12,570 bases of DNA from Pseudomonadota bacterium (GCA_021795255.1 JAJYPQ010000074.1:1-12570), one strand, 5' to 3'; numbered from the stretch's first letter, positions 1-7,143 are shown. Numbers and translations: made by a program. The notes: generated by a model not told the origin, from the letters alone.

Positions 1-993
1 GGCTACGAACCGACCATCGGACGTTCCACCCGCGGTTGAGGAGTGGGGTTTGAGGCCGGTCTCGGCCTCGATACTGCTTAAAAGGGCGTGGCGCAGGGCG
101 CCGTCTCGGGTCAGAAAGGGTTGGCCGGACAGGCGCCAACTCAGGGTATAGCGGAGATCGTGCCCGCGTAAAATCTCCTCGACCCCGGCTTGCAGGACCG
201 GAGCGGGGGTCGTAGGGGCGAAGCGCAGGTTAAACAGCGCGTGGAGACTGCCCGGAATCACATTGTCGGCGCCGGTGCCGGCATGGATATTGGAAAACTG
301 GAGCCGCGTCGGGGGAAAATCGTTATCTCCTTCGTCCCAGACTCGCGAGCTCAAGGCCTGGAGCGCCGGCGCGAAGTGAGTGATAGGGTTCTCGCAACGG
401 TCGGGATAGGCGATGTGTCCTTGGATGCCATGGATCGTCAGATCGCCGTTCAAAGAGCCGCGTCGGCCGTGCTTCACAGTGTCGCCGAAGGTCTCGAGAG
501 AAGACGGTTCGCCGACAAGACAATAACTGATGCGTTCGTGGCGCGCGACCAAGGTTTGCAGTACCCGCACCGTACCGTCACGGGCCACCCCTTCCTCGTC
601 GGAGGTCAGAAGCAGGCCCACGGACCCGCGGTGTCGGGGGTGGTGCGCCACGAATTGGCATAAGGCCTGAACAAACGCGGCCACCGATCCTTTCATGTCG
701 GCGGCGCCCCGCCCGTAGAGCAGACCGTCTTCTACCGTGGCCGAAAATGGCGGGTGTGACCAGGCCTCGAGCGGTCCGGGTGGCACGACATCGGTATGCC
801 CAAGAAAGAGGAAAAGCGGTTCGGCCTCTCCATGCCGGGCCCACAAGTTCTGGACATCGCCAAACGGCATCGACTCGGTCCGGAACCCGGCGGCCGTCAA
901 GATCTGGGCGATGAGGGCTTGGCAGCCCCCGTCGTCCGGAGTCACTGAGGGCCGCCGAATCAGCTCCATGGTCAAGGCTAAAGTCGGCTCCAT
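1..993 (-). CDS. dapE: Succinyl-diaminopimelate desuccinylase, 3' end beyond the window
   Basis: A zinc-dependent M20-family amidohydrolase that cleaves N-succinyl-LL-diaminopimelate to succinate and LL-diaminopimelate in the cytoplasm. The reading frame is open from ATG 993-991 to base 1, giving 331 residues against about 375 in E. coli, so the C-terminal ~45 residues are missing. Visible motifs are GHTDVVPPG (65-73; metal ligand H66, catalytic D68), GRGAADMKGS (94-103; metal ligand D99), SDEEG (131-135; E133 and E134), GEPSS (161-165; E162), HGRRGSLNGDL, and TAGGTSDGRF close to the cut. The last family metal ligand, a C-terminal histidine, lies outside the window. The ATG follows the dapD stop by 2 nt, which suggests translational coupling. 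A second in-frame ATG at 969 would remove residues that align with the E. coli N-terminus, so I prefer 993. The asparagine often seen in VKNGRRGS is histidine here. Confidence 0.96.
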   Translation of the reverse strand, partial: MEPTLALTMELIRRPSVTPDDGGCQALIAQILTAAGFRTESMPFGDVQNLWARHGEAEPLFLFLGHTDVVPPGPLEAWSHPPFSATVEDGLLYGRGAADMKGSVAAFVQALCQFVAHHPRHRGSVGLLLTSDEEGVARDGTVRVLQTLVARHERISYCLVGEPSSLETFGDTVKHGRRGSLNGDLTIHGIQGHIAYPDRCENPITHFAPALQALSSRVWDEGDNDFPPTRLQFSNIHAGTGADNVIPGSLHALFNLRFAPTTPAPVLQAGVEEILRGHDLRYTLSWRLSGQPFLTRDGALRHALLSSIEAETGLKPHSSTAGGTSDGRFVA

Positions 994-995
994 GG

Positions 996-1817
996 TCAGA
1001 TATCCCGCAATAGGGCGTTGATCCCCACTTTGCTTCGGGTCTTGGCATCGACCTGTTTTACGATCACCGCGCAATAGAGGCTGTGACTACCATCTTTGGC
1101 GAGCATCGACCCGGAAACCACCACGGAACCGGCAGGCACCCGGCCGTACAGGACCTCTCCGGTAGCGCGATTTAAAATCTTGGTGCTCTGTCCGATAAAA
1201 ACGCCCATCGAAATGACGCTACCGCGCTCGACTATGACCCCTTCGACGATCTCCGAGCGCGCCCCGATGAAGCAGTCGTCCTCAATGATGGTCGGGCTCG
1301 CTTGCAGCGGCTCTAGGACCCCGCCGATGCCGACGCCGCCGCTCAAGTGAACATTCTTACCGATCTGCGCGCATGAGCCCACCGTAGCCCAGGTGTCGAC
1401 CATGGTGCCGGTGTCGACGTAGGCCCCAATATTGACATAGGACGGCATGAGCACCGTCTGGGGTGCGATATAAGCGCCGCGGCGAACCGCCGCCGGCGGC
1501 ACCACCCTAAACCCACCCTCGCGGAAGGTGTGGGAGTTGTAGTCAGCGAATTTCGACGGGACCTTGTCGTAGTATTGGGCATCACTGCCCTTGATCAAGA
1601 CATTGTCTTCGATCCGAAAGTAGAGGAGTACAGCCTTCTTCACCCACTCGTTGACCTGCCAGGTGCCGGTGGCTTTGGGCTCAGCGACCCGCAACACGCC
1701 TCGGTCGAGGTCGTCGATCACGTTGTGGATGGCGTCTTTGACGGGTGTCTCGACGGTTCGTGGGGTAATGGTTGAGCGCTGCTCGTAGGCGGCCTCAATG
1801 AGAGCTTGACGTGTCAT
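996..1817 (-). CDS. dapD: 2,3,4,5-tetrahydropyridine-2,6-dicarboxylate N-succinyltransferase
   Basis: It transfers succinate from succinyl-CoA to tetrahydrodipicolinate, the committed step of the succinylase branch of lysine and diaminopimelate synthesis. The product has 273 residues; E. coli DapD has 274. Residues 1-100 form the helical N-terminal domain. Residues about 105-235 form a left-handed beta-helix of hexapeptide repeats, with the highly conserved run [20 protein letters not shown] (124-143), then [20 protein letters not shown] and the GGVLEPLQA segment. The C-terminal part, with SLYCAVIVK and [11 protein letters not shown], matches the family trimer tail. The start ATG at 1817-1815 has a good GAGGA-type ribosome site overlapping the dapC stop. 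It is the middle gene of dapC-dapD-dapE and is complete. Confidence 0.98.
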   Translation of the reverse strand: MTRQALIEAAYEQRSTITPRTVETPVKDAIHNVIDDLDRGVLRVAEPKATGTWQVNEWVKKAVLLYFRIEDNVLIKGSDAQYYDKVPSKFADYNSHTFREGGFRVVPPAAVRRGAYIAPQTVLMPSYVNIGAYVDTGTMVDTWATVGSCAQIGKNVHLSGGVGIGGVLEPLQASPTIIEDDCFIGARSEIVEGVIVERGSVISMGVFIGQSTKILNRATGEVLYGRVPAGSVVVSGSMLAKDGSHSLYCAVIVKQVDAKTRSKVGINALLRDI

Positions 1818-1822
1818 GCGTA

Positions 1823-1828
1823 TTCCTC
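1823..1828 (-). promoter_or_regulatory. Ribosome binding site of dapD
   Basis: On the minus strand GAGGAA lies 5 nt before the dapD ATG and overlaps the TGA stop of dapC (1829-1827). Ribosomes finishing dapC are therefore placed directly on the dapD start. Confidence 0.75.
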
Positions 1829-3029
1829 AAACAAAAGATTCAAAGTAAGACCGAAGTCGCAGGGCCCCGTTTTGACATTCCGCTCGGGGTCCCACGAGCG
1901 CCAGCCGAACGTATCCAGCGCCCGGATCTCCATTGGGAGTCGGGCGGGACAAGTAGCGACCGGGCAAGGCCAGCACGTTTTGCTCGGTATACAAACCGCT
2001 CACGAAGGCCTCGTCGTCTGAGGGCGTTGGCAGCCACAAATAGAACCCGCCTATGGGTCGATTCAAGACCGCGACATCCTTTAAGATCGCCAAGACATCG
2101 TCGAACTTTTCACGGTATTGGGCGCGATTGCGCCGAACATGCTGCTCATCCACGAGGGCCGGAATGGCCGCGTTTTGGGCCAGCATGCTCGGCGCCGAAC
2201 CCAAGTAGGTGCGTAAAGTCAAAAGCCGCTCTATGAATGCCGCGGCTCCGGCCAGAAAACCAAAGCGCAGGCCCGGGACGTTCGAGCGTTTGGAAAGGCT
2301 ATGAAGCGCCACGCAATGCGCGAAGTCCTCTACGCCGAACGCCACGGCTGACGACAGCAGGCCTTCAGGCGGGCTATTCTCGTCATCATAGATCTCAGAA
2401 TAGCATTCGTCGGCGGCAATCAGAAAATCATAGCGATGAGCGAGTTCCAGTAGCTCGCCATACTCGGTCCGGGTCATCACCTGGCCCGTCGGGTTGCTGG
2501 GGCTGCAGGTAAAGACGAGTTGCGTCCGTTCGAGGATCTGCTTCGGGACACTTTGAAAGTCCATGCGAAAGTCATTGGCCGCGGTGGTATTGATATAGTA
2601 GGGTTCGGCACCGGCAAGGAGTGCTGCCCCCTCATAGATTTGATAGAAGGGATTAGGCATCAAGACGATGGGGCGCGGGTGGCGAGTGGTGTCGATCTGG
2701 GCCTGAACGACGGAATAGATCGCCTCACGACTCCCGGAGGCTGGTAGGACGTGACGCTCGGGGTCGAGTCGTCCGGCGGGTAAGTGAAATCTATTTGTCA
2801 GCCAGCGGGCGATTGCCTGCCGAAGCCGGTCCCCGCCGCGGGTCGACGGATAGGTCGATAAGGCCGCAAGCCCCCCGGCAATCTCTGCAGTCACCAGCTC
2901 CGGGGCCGGATGACGAGGTTCGCCTATGGCCATGTTGATCGCGGGCAAAGGGGCCGGGGTGAGGGGCGCTATGAGGGTCGCGAGCCGCTGGAAGGGGTAG
3001 GGGTGGAGCAATCCGATATGGGGGTTCAT
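1827..3029 (-). CDS. dapC: Succinyldiaminopimelate transaminase (DapC type)
   Basis: A PLP-dependent fold-type I aminotransferase that converts N-succinyl-2-amino-6-ketopimelate to N-succinyl-LL-diaminopimelate with glutamate as amino donor. It is the step between DapD and DapE. The product has 400 residues from ATG 3029-3027 (MNPHIGLLHPYPFQRL). Visible family features are NMAIGEPRHPAPE (32-44), the PASGSREAIY phosphate-binding region (96-105), NPFYQIYEGAALLAGA (126-141), SPSNPTGQV (176-184), AADECYSEIYDDENSPP (205-221), SLSKRSNVPGLRFGF (244-258) with K247 as the Schiff-base lysine, and GYVRLALV near the end (372-379). The frame stays open upstream to 3350, but that extension is low-complexity, antisense to the transporter gene, and lies upstream of a strong promoter, so it is not used. 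The match to the DapC branch rather than to ArgD-type enzymes rests on these motifs and on the dapD-dapE neighbours. Confidence 0.94.
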   Translation of the reverse strand: MNPHIGLLHPYPFQRLATLIAPLTPAPLPAINMAIGEPRHPAPELVTAEIAGGLAALSTYPSTRGGDRLRQAIARWLTNRFHLPAGRLDPERHVLPASGSREAIYSVVQAQIDTTRHPRPIVLMPNPFYQIYEGAALLAGAEPYYINTTAANDFRMDFQSVPKQILERTQLVFTCSPSNPTGQVMTRTEYGELLELAHRYDFLIAADECYSEIYDDENSPPEGLLSSAVAFGVEDFAHCVALHSLSKRSNVPGLRFGFLAGAAAFIERLLTLRTYLGSAPSMLAQNAAIPALVDEQHVRRNRAQYREKFDDVLAILKDVAVLNRPIGGFYLWLPTPSDDEAFVSGLYTEQNVLALPGRYLSRPTPNGDPGAGYVRLALVGPRAECQNGALRLRSYFESFV

Positions 3030-3057
3030 GGTCGATGCGGGCTCTGTGGATTGGGCG

Positions 3058-3086
3058 ATTATACGGGAGTGCTCGGTTGTGACCAA
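3058..3086 (-). promoter_or_regulatory. Sigma70-type promoter of dapC-dapD-dapE
   Basis: Read on the minus strand, TTGGTC (3086-3081) is followed by a 17-nt spacer and a perfect TATAAT (3063-3058). Transcription would begin near 3051 and leave a leader of about 21 nt before the dapC ATG. No strong Shine-Dalgarno sequence is seen in that leader. The -35 hexamer lies inside the first codons of the divergent transporter gene and touches its GTG start. Confidence 0.75.
3065..3069 (+). promoter_or_regulatory. Ribosome binding site choosing the GTG start of the transporter
   Basis: GGGAG lies 9 nt before GTG 3079-3081. The alternative upstream ATG at 3028 has no comparable site and overlaps the dapC start codon, so this motif decides the start. 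Confidence 0.5.
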
Positions 3087-3933
3087 GGATCGTTGTGGAG
3101 CGGTGGCCGCCTTGCTGGCGGGAGCCGGCGCCTGGGGCCTCTTGTGGTATCCCTTGCGGGATTTTGCCCGCCACGGCCTGTCCGGCGTCTGGCTTGCGGT
3201 CATCTTGTTTGCCGGGGCGACTATCGGGGGGCTTTTACTGGGCTTCGCGCGCCGGCGCGCTGTCACCGGGCCCTGGCGGGTCTGGCTTACCCTCGCCGTC
3301 TTAGGCGGCATTACCAATGTGGGCTTTGTGGTCGCGGTCCTGCACGACAATATTTTGCGCGTGACCCTACTCTTTTACCTGTCCCCGGTCTGGTCGGTCT
3401 TATTGGCACGGGTATTTTTACGTGAACGTTTAGGTTGGGTCGTTTTGTCCGGTGTCGTGGCGGCCCTTGCCGGTACCGTGATTCTCTTGTGGCGCGATGC
3501 CGCGCCCGAGCTTCGGTTTCCCGATGTCCTGGCCCTGACCGCGGGCGTGAGTTTCGCCGCGGCGAACGTCATCTTACGGGCGAACCCTAGGCTCTCGCTG
3601 GAAGCGAAGGTCGTTTCGACTTTCGTGGGTGTGATTTTTGTCGGGCTTTTGGTGTTGGGCTTGAGGGACCACGGAGGGCCTCACGCCTCCGGTCTCGTCT
3701 TGGTCTCGGCCGCGGTCTTTGGGGGTCTGGGGGTCTTTGTTATGACATGGCTCGTTCAGTATGGCGTCACGGCGCTGCCGGTCCGACAGTCGGCCGTAAT
3801 CTTATTGTTTGAGGTCATCACAGCGGCCTTTTCCCAGCATGTCTTGCTGCATACGGTCCTAGGCGCTCAGGCGTGGTGGGGGGCCGCGATTATGGCGTTA
3901 GGCGCCACCGTGGTCGGCGCCCACGACTCCTAA
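3079..3933 (+). CDS. EamA/DMT-superfamily inner-membrane transporter
   Basis: A drug/metabolite-transporter family permease; its substrate cannot be read from the sequence. The product has 284 residues from GTG 3079, the usual EamA size. It shows about ten hydrophobic helices arranged as two EamA repeats (about 5-138 and 147-278). The first repeat ends with the typical pattern LLFYLSPVWSVLLARVFLRE (97-116) and a following helix. The second carries LLFEVITAAFSQHVLLHTVL (242-261) and a closing helix with AWWGAAIMALGA. Many members export amino acids or other metabolites. Its divergent position beside the dap operon makes a link to diaminopimelate or lysine export conceivable, but that is only context. 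No clear promoter is visible; one would have to lie within dapC or overlap the dap promoter. An in-frame ATG at 3028 would add 17 polar residues and is less likely. Confidence 0.85.
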   Translation: MTKDRCGAVAALLAGAGAWGLLWYPLRDFARHGLSGVWLAVILFAGATIGGLLLGFARRRAVTGPWRVWLTLAVLGGITNVGFVVAVLHDNILRVTLLFYLSPVWSVLLARVFLRERLGWVVLSGVVAALAGTVILLWRDAAPELRFPDVLALTAGVSFAAANVILRANPRLSLEAKVVSTFVGVIFVGLLVLGLRDHGGPHASGLVLVSAAVFGGLGVFVMTWLVQYGVTALPVRQSAVILLFEVITAAFSQHVLLHTVLGAQAWWGAAIMALGATVVGAHDS

Positions 3934-4632
3934 CCCTTGAGATCTCTCACCGAAGAGTGCGCGACCCACGCGTACTATCGTGGCGCCCTCGGCGATCGCC
4001 AACGGGTAGTCGTCGCTCATTCCCATAGATAGCTCGGCAAAGGACCTTAGCCCAAAGCGGTCCCGGGCCCCTTCGCTCAAGCCCCGCAAACCGGCGAAAC
4101 AGCGCTGGATAGCAGCGGGCGGGGCGTCTTTCGGCCCGATGGTCATGAGACCAGATAGGATGAGTCCGGGCCACGAGCGGGCGCAATAGGCCTCTAAGAA
4201 CGGAAACAGCTGTGCGGGCGAGAGCCCATGCTTGCGCGGGTCGCCTGTCACGTTCACTTCCACAAGAACGCGTAACTCTTGGCCCGGCGCGCTGATATGG
4301 CGCGCAAGGGCTTCGGCCACCGCCAGGTGATCGAGCGAGTGCAGCCAGTGGAAACGACCCGGAAGAAAGCGCGCCTTATTCCGTTGCAGCGGCCCCAAAA
4401 AGTGCCATTCCACTCGTGGATCGGCCACGGCCTCTATTTTCGGCAGACCCTCTTGAACGCGGTTTTCGCCGAACCGCCAGTGACCCCGATTCACAAGTTC
4501 GGATAACGCCGCTGGGGCTTGGCCTTTAGAGGCGGCGACGAGTCGTATAGAGTCGGGATCGCGACCGCTGCATTCGGCGGCCTCGTGCACGCGCTGCAAA
4601 ACCGCGTCGAGTCGCTCGGCAAGTGATGACAT
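3898..4632 (-). CDS. yggS: YggS/PLPBP-family pyridoxal phosphate homeostasis protein
   Basis: A single-domain TIM-barrel PLP-binding protein without known enzyme activity. Homologues keep PLP and amino-acid/keto-acid pools in balance and act in the cytoplasm. The product has 244 residues from ATG 4632-4630 (MSSLAERLDAVLQRV). Family signatures are LVAASKGQ (31-38) with the PLP lysine K36, the same number as in E. coli YggS, FGENRVQE (54-61), EWHFLGPLQRNKAR (75-88), LVEVNVTGDPRKHG (123-136), SGLMTIGP (160-167), and LSMGMSDDYPLAIAEGATIV (201-220) followed by RVGRALFG. The frame extends upstream to 4824, but that part runs through the intergenic region into the divergent gene and has no family similarity. 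The 3' end overlaps the convergent transporter by 36 bp. No Shine-Dalgarno sequence precedes the ATG, in keeping with the near-leaderless promoter predicted upstream. Confidence 0.93.
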   Translation of the reverse strand: MSSLAERLDAVLQRVHEAAECSGRDPDSIRLVAASKGQAPAALSELVNRGHWRFGENRVQEGLPKIEAVADPRVEWHFLGPLQRNKARFLPGRFHWLHSLDHLAVAEALARHISAPGQELRVLVEVNVTGDPRKHGLSPAQLFPFLEAYCARSWPGLILSGLMTIGPKDAPPAAIQRCFAGLRGLSEGARDRFGLRSFAELSMGMSDDYPLAIAEGATIVRVGRALFGERSQGLGVVGADHGGA

Positions 4633-4638
4633 GGGTTG

Positions 4639-4668
4639 AGTGTAACCGGTCGGACGCGGCATATCCAA
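4639..4668 (-). promoter_or_regulatory. Predicted yggS promoter (near-leaderless transcript)
   Basis: On the minus strand TTGGAT (4668-4663), an 18-nt spacer and TACACT (4644-4639) form a moderate sigma70-type promoter. A start 7 nt below the -10 box would fall on the A of the yggS ATG (4632). This is a pattern match only. Confidence 0.45.
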
Positions 4669-4683
4669 AGACTCCAGGAGTCT
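4669..4683. repeat. Perfect 15-bp palindrome, candidate operator
   Basis: AGACTCC, one central A, then GGAGTCT: two perfectly complementary 7-bp arms centred on 4676 in the 65-bp gap between the divergent yggS and dciA-like genes. It covers about -29 to -15 of the predicted dciA promoter and lies directly upstream of the -35 box of the yggS promoter. No T-run follows, so it is not a terminator. A dimeric regulator could bind here; the regulator is unknown. Confidence 0.5.
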
Positions 4684-4691
4684 GGCATACT
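4683..4691 (+). promoter_or_regulatory. Predicted extended -10 promoter of the dciA-lol operon
   Basis: TGGCATACT has the TGn extension plus a 4-of-6 match to TATAAT. The -35 region is poor, which fits an extended -10 promoter. The expected start, 7 nt downstream, is the A of the ATG at 4698, which would make the message leaderless. A GAGGG stands 1 nt before the ATG, too close to serve as a normal ribosome site. Confidence 0.4.
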
Positions 4692-4697
4692 GAGGGC

Positions 4698-5159
4698 ATG
4701 CATGACATCGCCCGTATTCTTCAGCACGCCGTGCCGACGCCGCCCGCGGACTTTTTGGTCGCGGAGAGATTAAGGCCGTTGTGGCTTCAGTGCTGTCCCG
4801 CGAGCCTTGAGCGGGTCGAACCACAATGGTATTGCCGCGGGCGGCTGTGCGTGGTGGTGCCCGGATCAGCGTTTGCAGCGCGGCTACGCCAGGAGCTGCC
4901 GGATCTTATGGTGCGGCTGCGCACGCAAATCGGACTTGAAGGTCTTTCGGAGGTCGTCATACGCGTTATCGAAGGCCAGAAGTCCCGCCCGAAAAGTGCG
5001 CAATCCTTTCCTGCGCACCGGTCCTCCGAGGCTGCCCGGTGCCTTGTCGGGCTTGCGCTCGCCATCGCTGATCCTGAGTTGAAGGCGAGCCTGGACCGGC
5101 TCGCGACAACCCTTGGAACTGAGGTAAAAGGCGCACAGGACGTCCTTAAGGCGCCATGA
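4698..5159 (+). CDS. DUF721/DciA-like protein, putative replicative helicase loader
   Basis: A 153-residue protein with the DUF721 pattern. Family members called DciA help load the DnaB helicase in bacteria that lack DnaC. The N-terminal half has MHDIARILQH, the WL..C segment (29-33), then the DUF721 core around residues 46-91: CRGRLCVVVPGSAFAARLRQ (46-65), with a short beta-strand, a helix and a second strand ending in VVIRV. A polar linker rich in Lys, Arg and Ser (92-109) leads to a helical C-terminus (SSEAARCLVGLALAIADPEL, 109-128). ATG 4698 is chosen because the longer in-frame start at 4623 would read through the yggS start region and the palindrome. It overlaps the next gene by ATGA, so it is probably co-transcribed with the lol genes. 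In many gammaproteobacteria DUF721 genes lie near secA/lpxC, so this location is less usual. The family call is by pattern; function is inferred. Confidence 0.7.
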   Translation: MHDIARILQHAVPTPPADFLVAERLRPLWLQCCPASLERVEPQWYCRGRLCVVVPGSAFAARLRQELPDLMVRLRTQIGLEGLSEVVIRVIEGQKSRPKSAQSFPAHRSSEAARCLVGLALAIADPELKASLDRLATTLGTEVKGAQDVLKAP

Positions 5160-6403
5160 TCCGTCCCTTCGAGATCTTTGTAGGCCTGCGCTATATGCGT
5201 GCCCGGCGCCGCAATCACTTTATTTCCTTTATTTCTGTGACATCGATGATGGGTATTGCCCTTGGCGTGATGGCCTTGATCACAGTCCTGTCGGTTATGA
5301 ATGGCTTTCAACGCACCTTGCGGCAGCGGATCTTGGGCGTGATTTCGGACGTCACCGTAAGCGGCCCGGCGCACCGTTTGAAAGAGTGGCGCTCCGTGAC
5401 CGGTGTGGCTTTGCATGAGCCCGGGGTCGTGGCTGCGGCCCCTTATGTGCGCGGCGAGGGCCTGCTCGTGCATGGTCAGTTTTCGAGCGGCGCTATCGTG
5501 CGCGGCGTTATTCCCCATCGGGAAAAGGGCGTATCGGACATCGCCACGCACATGGTCTCGGGCCGTTTTCAGGCCTTGCGTCCGGGTCGGTTCGGGATTG
5601 TGCTCGGGCGCTACCTGGCATGGCGCCTCGGAGCCACAGTCGGGTCGCGTATTCTTTTGGTCGCGCCGGGCGGCATGGTGACACCCGCCGGATTTCTACC
5701 ACGACTTCGTAGCTTCAAGGTCGTGGGGATCTTCAACGTCGGCATGTATGAATATGACGCCGGACTTGCGCTCATCAACCTGCGCGACGCCCAAGCGCTT
5801 TACCATATGGGACGGCAAGTGACAGGCGTGCGTCTTAAGCTGACCCACGTGGAACAGGCGCCCCAGATCCGACGGGCCCTCAGCGCAAAGTTACCACTTT
5901 ATGACCAAGTGCGGGATTGGAGTCAGGAGCACGCCAACTTTTTCCGGGCTTTGAAGACTGAAAAGACTGTCATGTTTGTGATACTGCTCCTCATCGTGGC
6001 CGTGGCGGCCTTCAATATTGTCGCCACCTTAGTCATGGTGGTGACCGACAAGCGTGCCGATATCGCGATCTTGCGTACCCTGGGATCGAGCCCAAGCAGC
6101 ATCCTTGTCATCTTTTTGGTGCAAGGGACGTTAATTGGCGTGATCGGGACCTTTGTGGGGGTCGTATTGGGGATCGTGTTGTCGCTGAACTTGACGACCA
6201 TTGTGCCGTTCATAGAACACGTCTTTCATACCCGCTTCTTGTCGGCCAATGTGTACTACATAAGCGAGCTCCCTTCGCATCTGCGCTGGGCCGATGTCAT
6301 TCATGTGGCGGTCACCTCGTTTGCCATGAGCTTTGCTGCTACCCTCTACCCCGCCTGGCGGGCCGCTAAAACCGAACCCGCCGAGGCCTTGCGCTACGAA
6401 TGA
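5156..6403 (+). CDS. LolC/LolE-family permease of the lipoprotein-releasing ABC transporter (possible LolF)
   Basis: The membrane subunit of the LolCDE-type complex, which extracts outer-membrane lipoproteins from the inner membrane and hands them to LolA. The product has 415 residues, the usual length. The order is: cytoplasmic N-terminus [17 protein letters not shown] (4-20); TM1 about 22-48 with the family-typical VMNGFQ (47-52); a periplasmic MacB-like domain about 50-265; TM2 about 270-296 with [11 protein letters not shown]; the cytoplasmic coupling segment [13 protein letters not shown] (298-310); TM3 about 315-345; and TM4 about 380-400, ending in [18 protein letters not shown]. Residues 173-186 ([14 protein letters not shown]) resemble the LolC 'Hook' that contacts LolA. 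There is only one such permease next to lolD, so it could be a LolF-type hybrid acting as a homodimer, unless a lolE lies elsewhere. Its ATG overlaps the upstream stop (ATGA). Confidence 0.93.
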   Translation: MIRPFEIFVGLRYMRARRRNHFISFISVTSMMGIALGVMALITVLSVMNGFQRTLRQRILGVISDVTVSGPAHRLKEWRSVTGVALHEPGVVAAAPYVRGEGLLVHGQFSSGAIVRGVIPHREKGVSDIATHMVSGRFQALRPGRFGIVLGRYLAWRLGATVGSRILLVAPGGMVTPAGFLPRLRSFKVVGIFNVGMYEYDAGLALINLRDAQALYHMGRQVTGVRLKLTHVEQAPQIRRALSAKLPLYDQVRDWSQEHANFFRALKTEKTVMFVILLLIVAVAAFNIVATLVMVVTDKRADIAILRTLGSSPSSILVIFLVQGTLIGVIGTFVGVVLGIVLSLNLTTIVPFIEHVFHTRFLSANVYYISELPSHLRWADVIHVAVTSFAMSFAATLYPAWRAAKTEPAEALRYE

Positions 6404-7086
6404 CCGAAGTGATCCGTGCCGAGGGAGTGGGAAAGACGTTCGCCGAAGGCGTCCTGCATGTCGATGTTCTGCGCTCGATCGATCTTACCGTAGGCCAAGG
6501 CGAGAGCTTGGCCATAGTCGGTGCCTCCGGGACCGGTAAAAGTACTCTTTTGCACCTGCTTGCCGGCCTTGACCGTCCAACTCGCGGGCGGATCCTCGTG
6601 GACGGCAAGGATCTCGCGCAATTAAATGAGGCCGCGCGCGGGCGCTTACGCAATCAAACCCTCGGATTTGTCTATCAGTTCCATCATTTGTTAGCGGAAT
6701 TTACGGCCCTCGAAAACGTCGCCTTTCCGCTCTTGATAGGGCGTGCGGCCCCTAGGGCCGCCGCCGATCGGGCACGCGCCATGCTAAAGCGCGTAGGACT
6801 GGCCGATCGCGCCCACCATAAGCCCACGGAACTCTCCGGCGGCGAGCGCCAGCGGGTCGCTATCGCGCGCGCGGTCGTACACGAACCCCAATGTGTGCTG
6901 GCCGACGAACCGACCGGTAATCTCGACCGTCGGAACGCGGGCAGCGTATTCGAGCTGTTATTGGAGCTGAACCAATCTTTGGGGACGAGTCTGATCCTCG
7001 TGACCCATGATCAAGAGCTGGCGCGCTTCGTGGGGCGCGTGACCACTATAGTGGATGGCGCTCTGGCGGCAGGAACTGGGGCCTAA
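6400..7086 (+). CDS. lolD: Lipoprotein-releasing system ATP-binding protein
   Basis: The ABC ATPase that powers lipoprotein release by its permease partner on the cytoplasmic face of the inner membrane. The product has 228 residues, typical for LolD. Motifs are Walker [10 protein letters not shown] (41-49), Q-loop VYQFHHLL (91-98) with Q93, signature LSGGERQR (145-152), Walker B CVLADEP (165-171) with E170, D-loop GNLD, and switch H203 in VTHD. The FVYQFHHLL stretch and the short exporter-type architecture fit LolD within the MacB/LolD/FtsE branch. The start ATG overlaps the permease stop by ATGA, so the two subunits are translationally coupled. After its stop comes a 63-nt gap, the largest in this strand's gene array. 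Confidence 0.96.
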   Translation: MTEVIRAEGVGKTFAEGVLHVDVLRSIDLTVGQGESLAIVGASGTGKSTLLHLLAGLDRPTRGRILVDGKDLAQLNEAARGRLRNQTLGFVYQFHHLLAEFTALENVAFPLLIGRAAPRAAADRARAMLKRVGLADRAHHKPTELSGGERQRVAIARAVVHEPQCVLADEPTGNLDRRNAGSVFELLLELNQSLGTSLILVTHDQELARFVGRVTTIVDGALAAGTGA

Positions 7087-7089
7087 TGC

Positions 7090-7118
7090 TTCCCACGCCT
7101 GTTCGGCCTTGTTAGAGT
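7090..7118 (+). promoter_or_regulatory. Weak candidate promoter before exbB
   Basis: TTCCCA (7090-7095), a 17-nt spacer and TAGAGT (7113-7118), each matching the sigma70 consensus at 4 of 6 positions, lie in the lolD-exbB gap. A start near 7125 would leave a leader of about 25 nt carrying the exbB ribosome site. Such matches arise by chance, so this is tentative. Confidence 0.25.
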
Positions 7119-7138
7119 AAGCCAGAACTTGAGCCTCT

Positions 7139-7143
7139 AGGGA
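7139..7143 (+). promoter_or_regulatory. Ribosome binding site of exbB, supporting its GTG start
   Basis: AGGGA lies 6 nt before GTG 7150-7152. No ATG gives a comparable start before the first conserved membrane helix. Confidence 0.6.

Noticed and set aside
190..663. Plus-strand open frame of about 157 codons
   Set aside because: It is antisense to dapE, whose motifs cover the same bases continuously.
3028..3078. ATG 3028 as start of the EamA transporter
   Set aside because: It would add 17 polar residues, overlaps the dapC start codon and has no ribosome site. GTG 3079 has GGGAG at good spacing.
3030..3350. In-frame N-terminal extension of dapC to 107 more residues
   Set aside because: It is low in aminotransferase-like sequence, antisense to the transporter, and lies upstream of the predicted promoter. 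The family N-terminus begins at 3029.
4669..4683. Palindrome as a transcription terminator
   Set aside because: The stem is only 7 bp, the loop is one base and no T-run follows on either strand.
4633..4824. Upstream in-frame extension of yggS
   Set aside because: It reads through the divergent regulatory region and into the dciA-like gene. The conserved protein and its K36 numbering fit ATG 4632.
4787..5551. Long open frame on the minus strand (about 254 codons)
   Set aside because: It is antisense to the dciA-like gene and the Lol permease, rich in Arg, His and Ser with no domain pattern: a shadow of G+C-rich coding.
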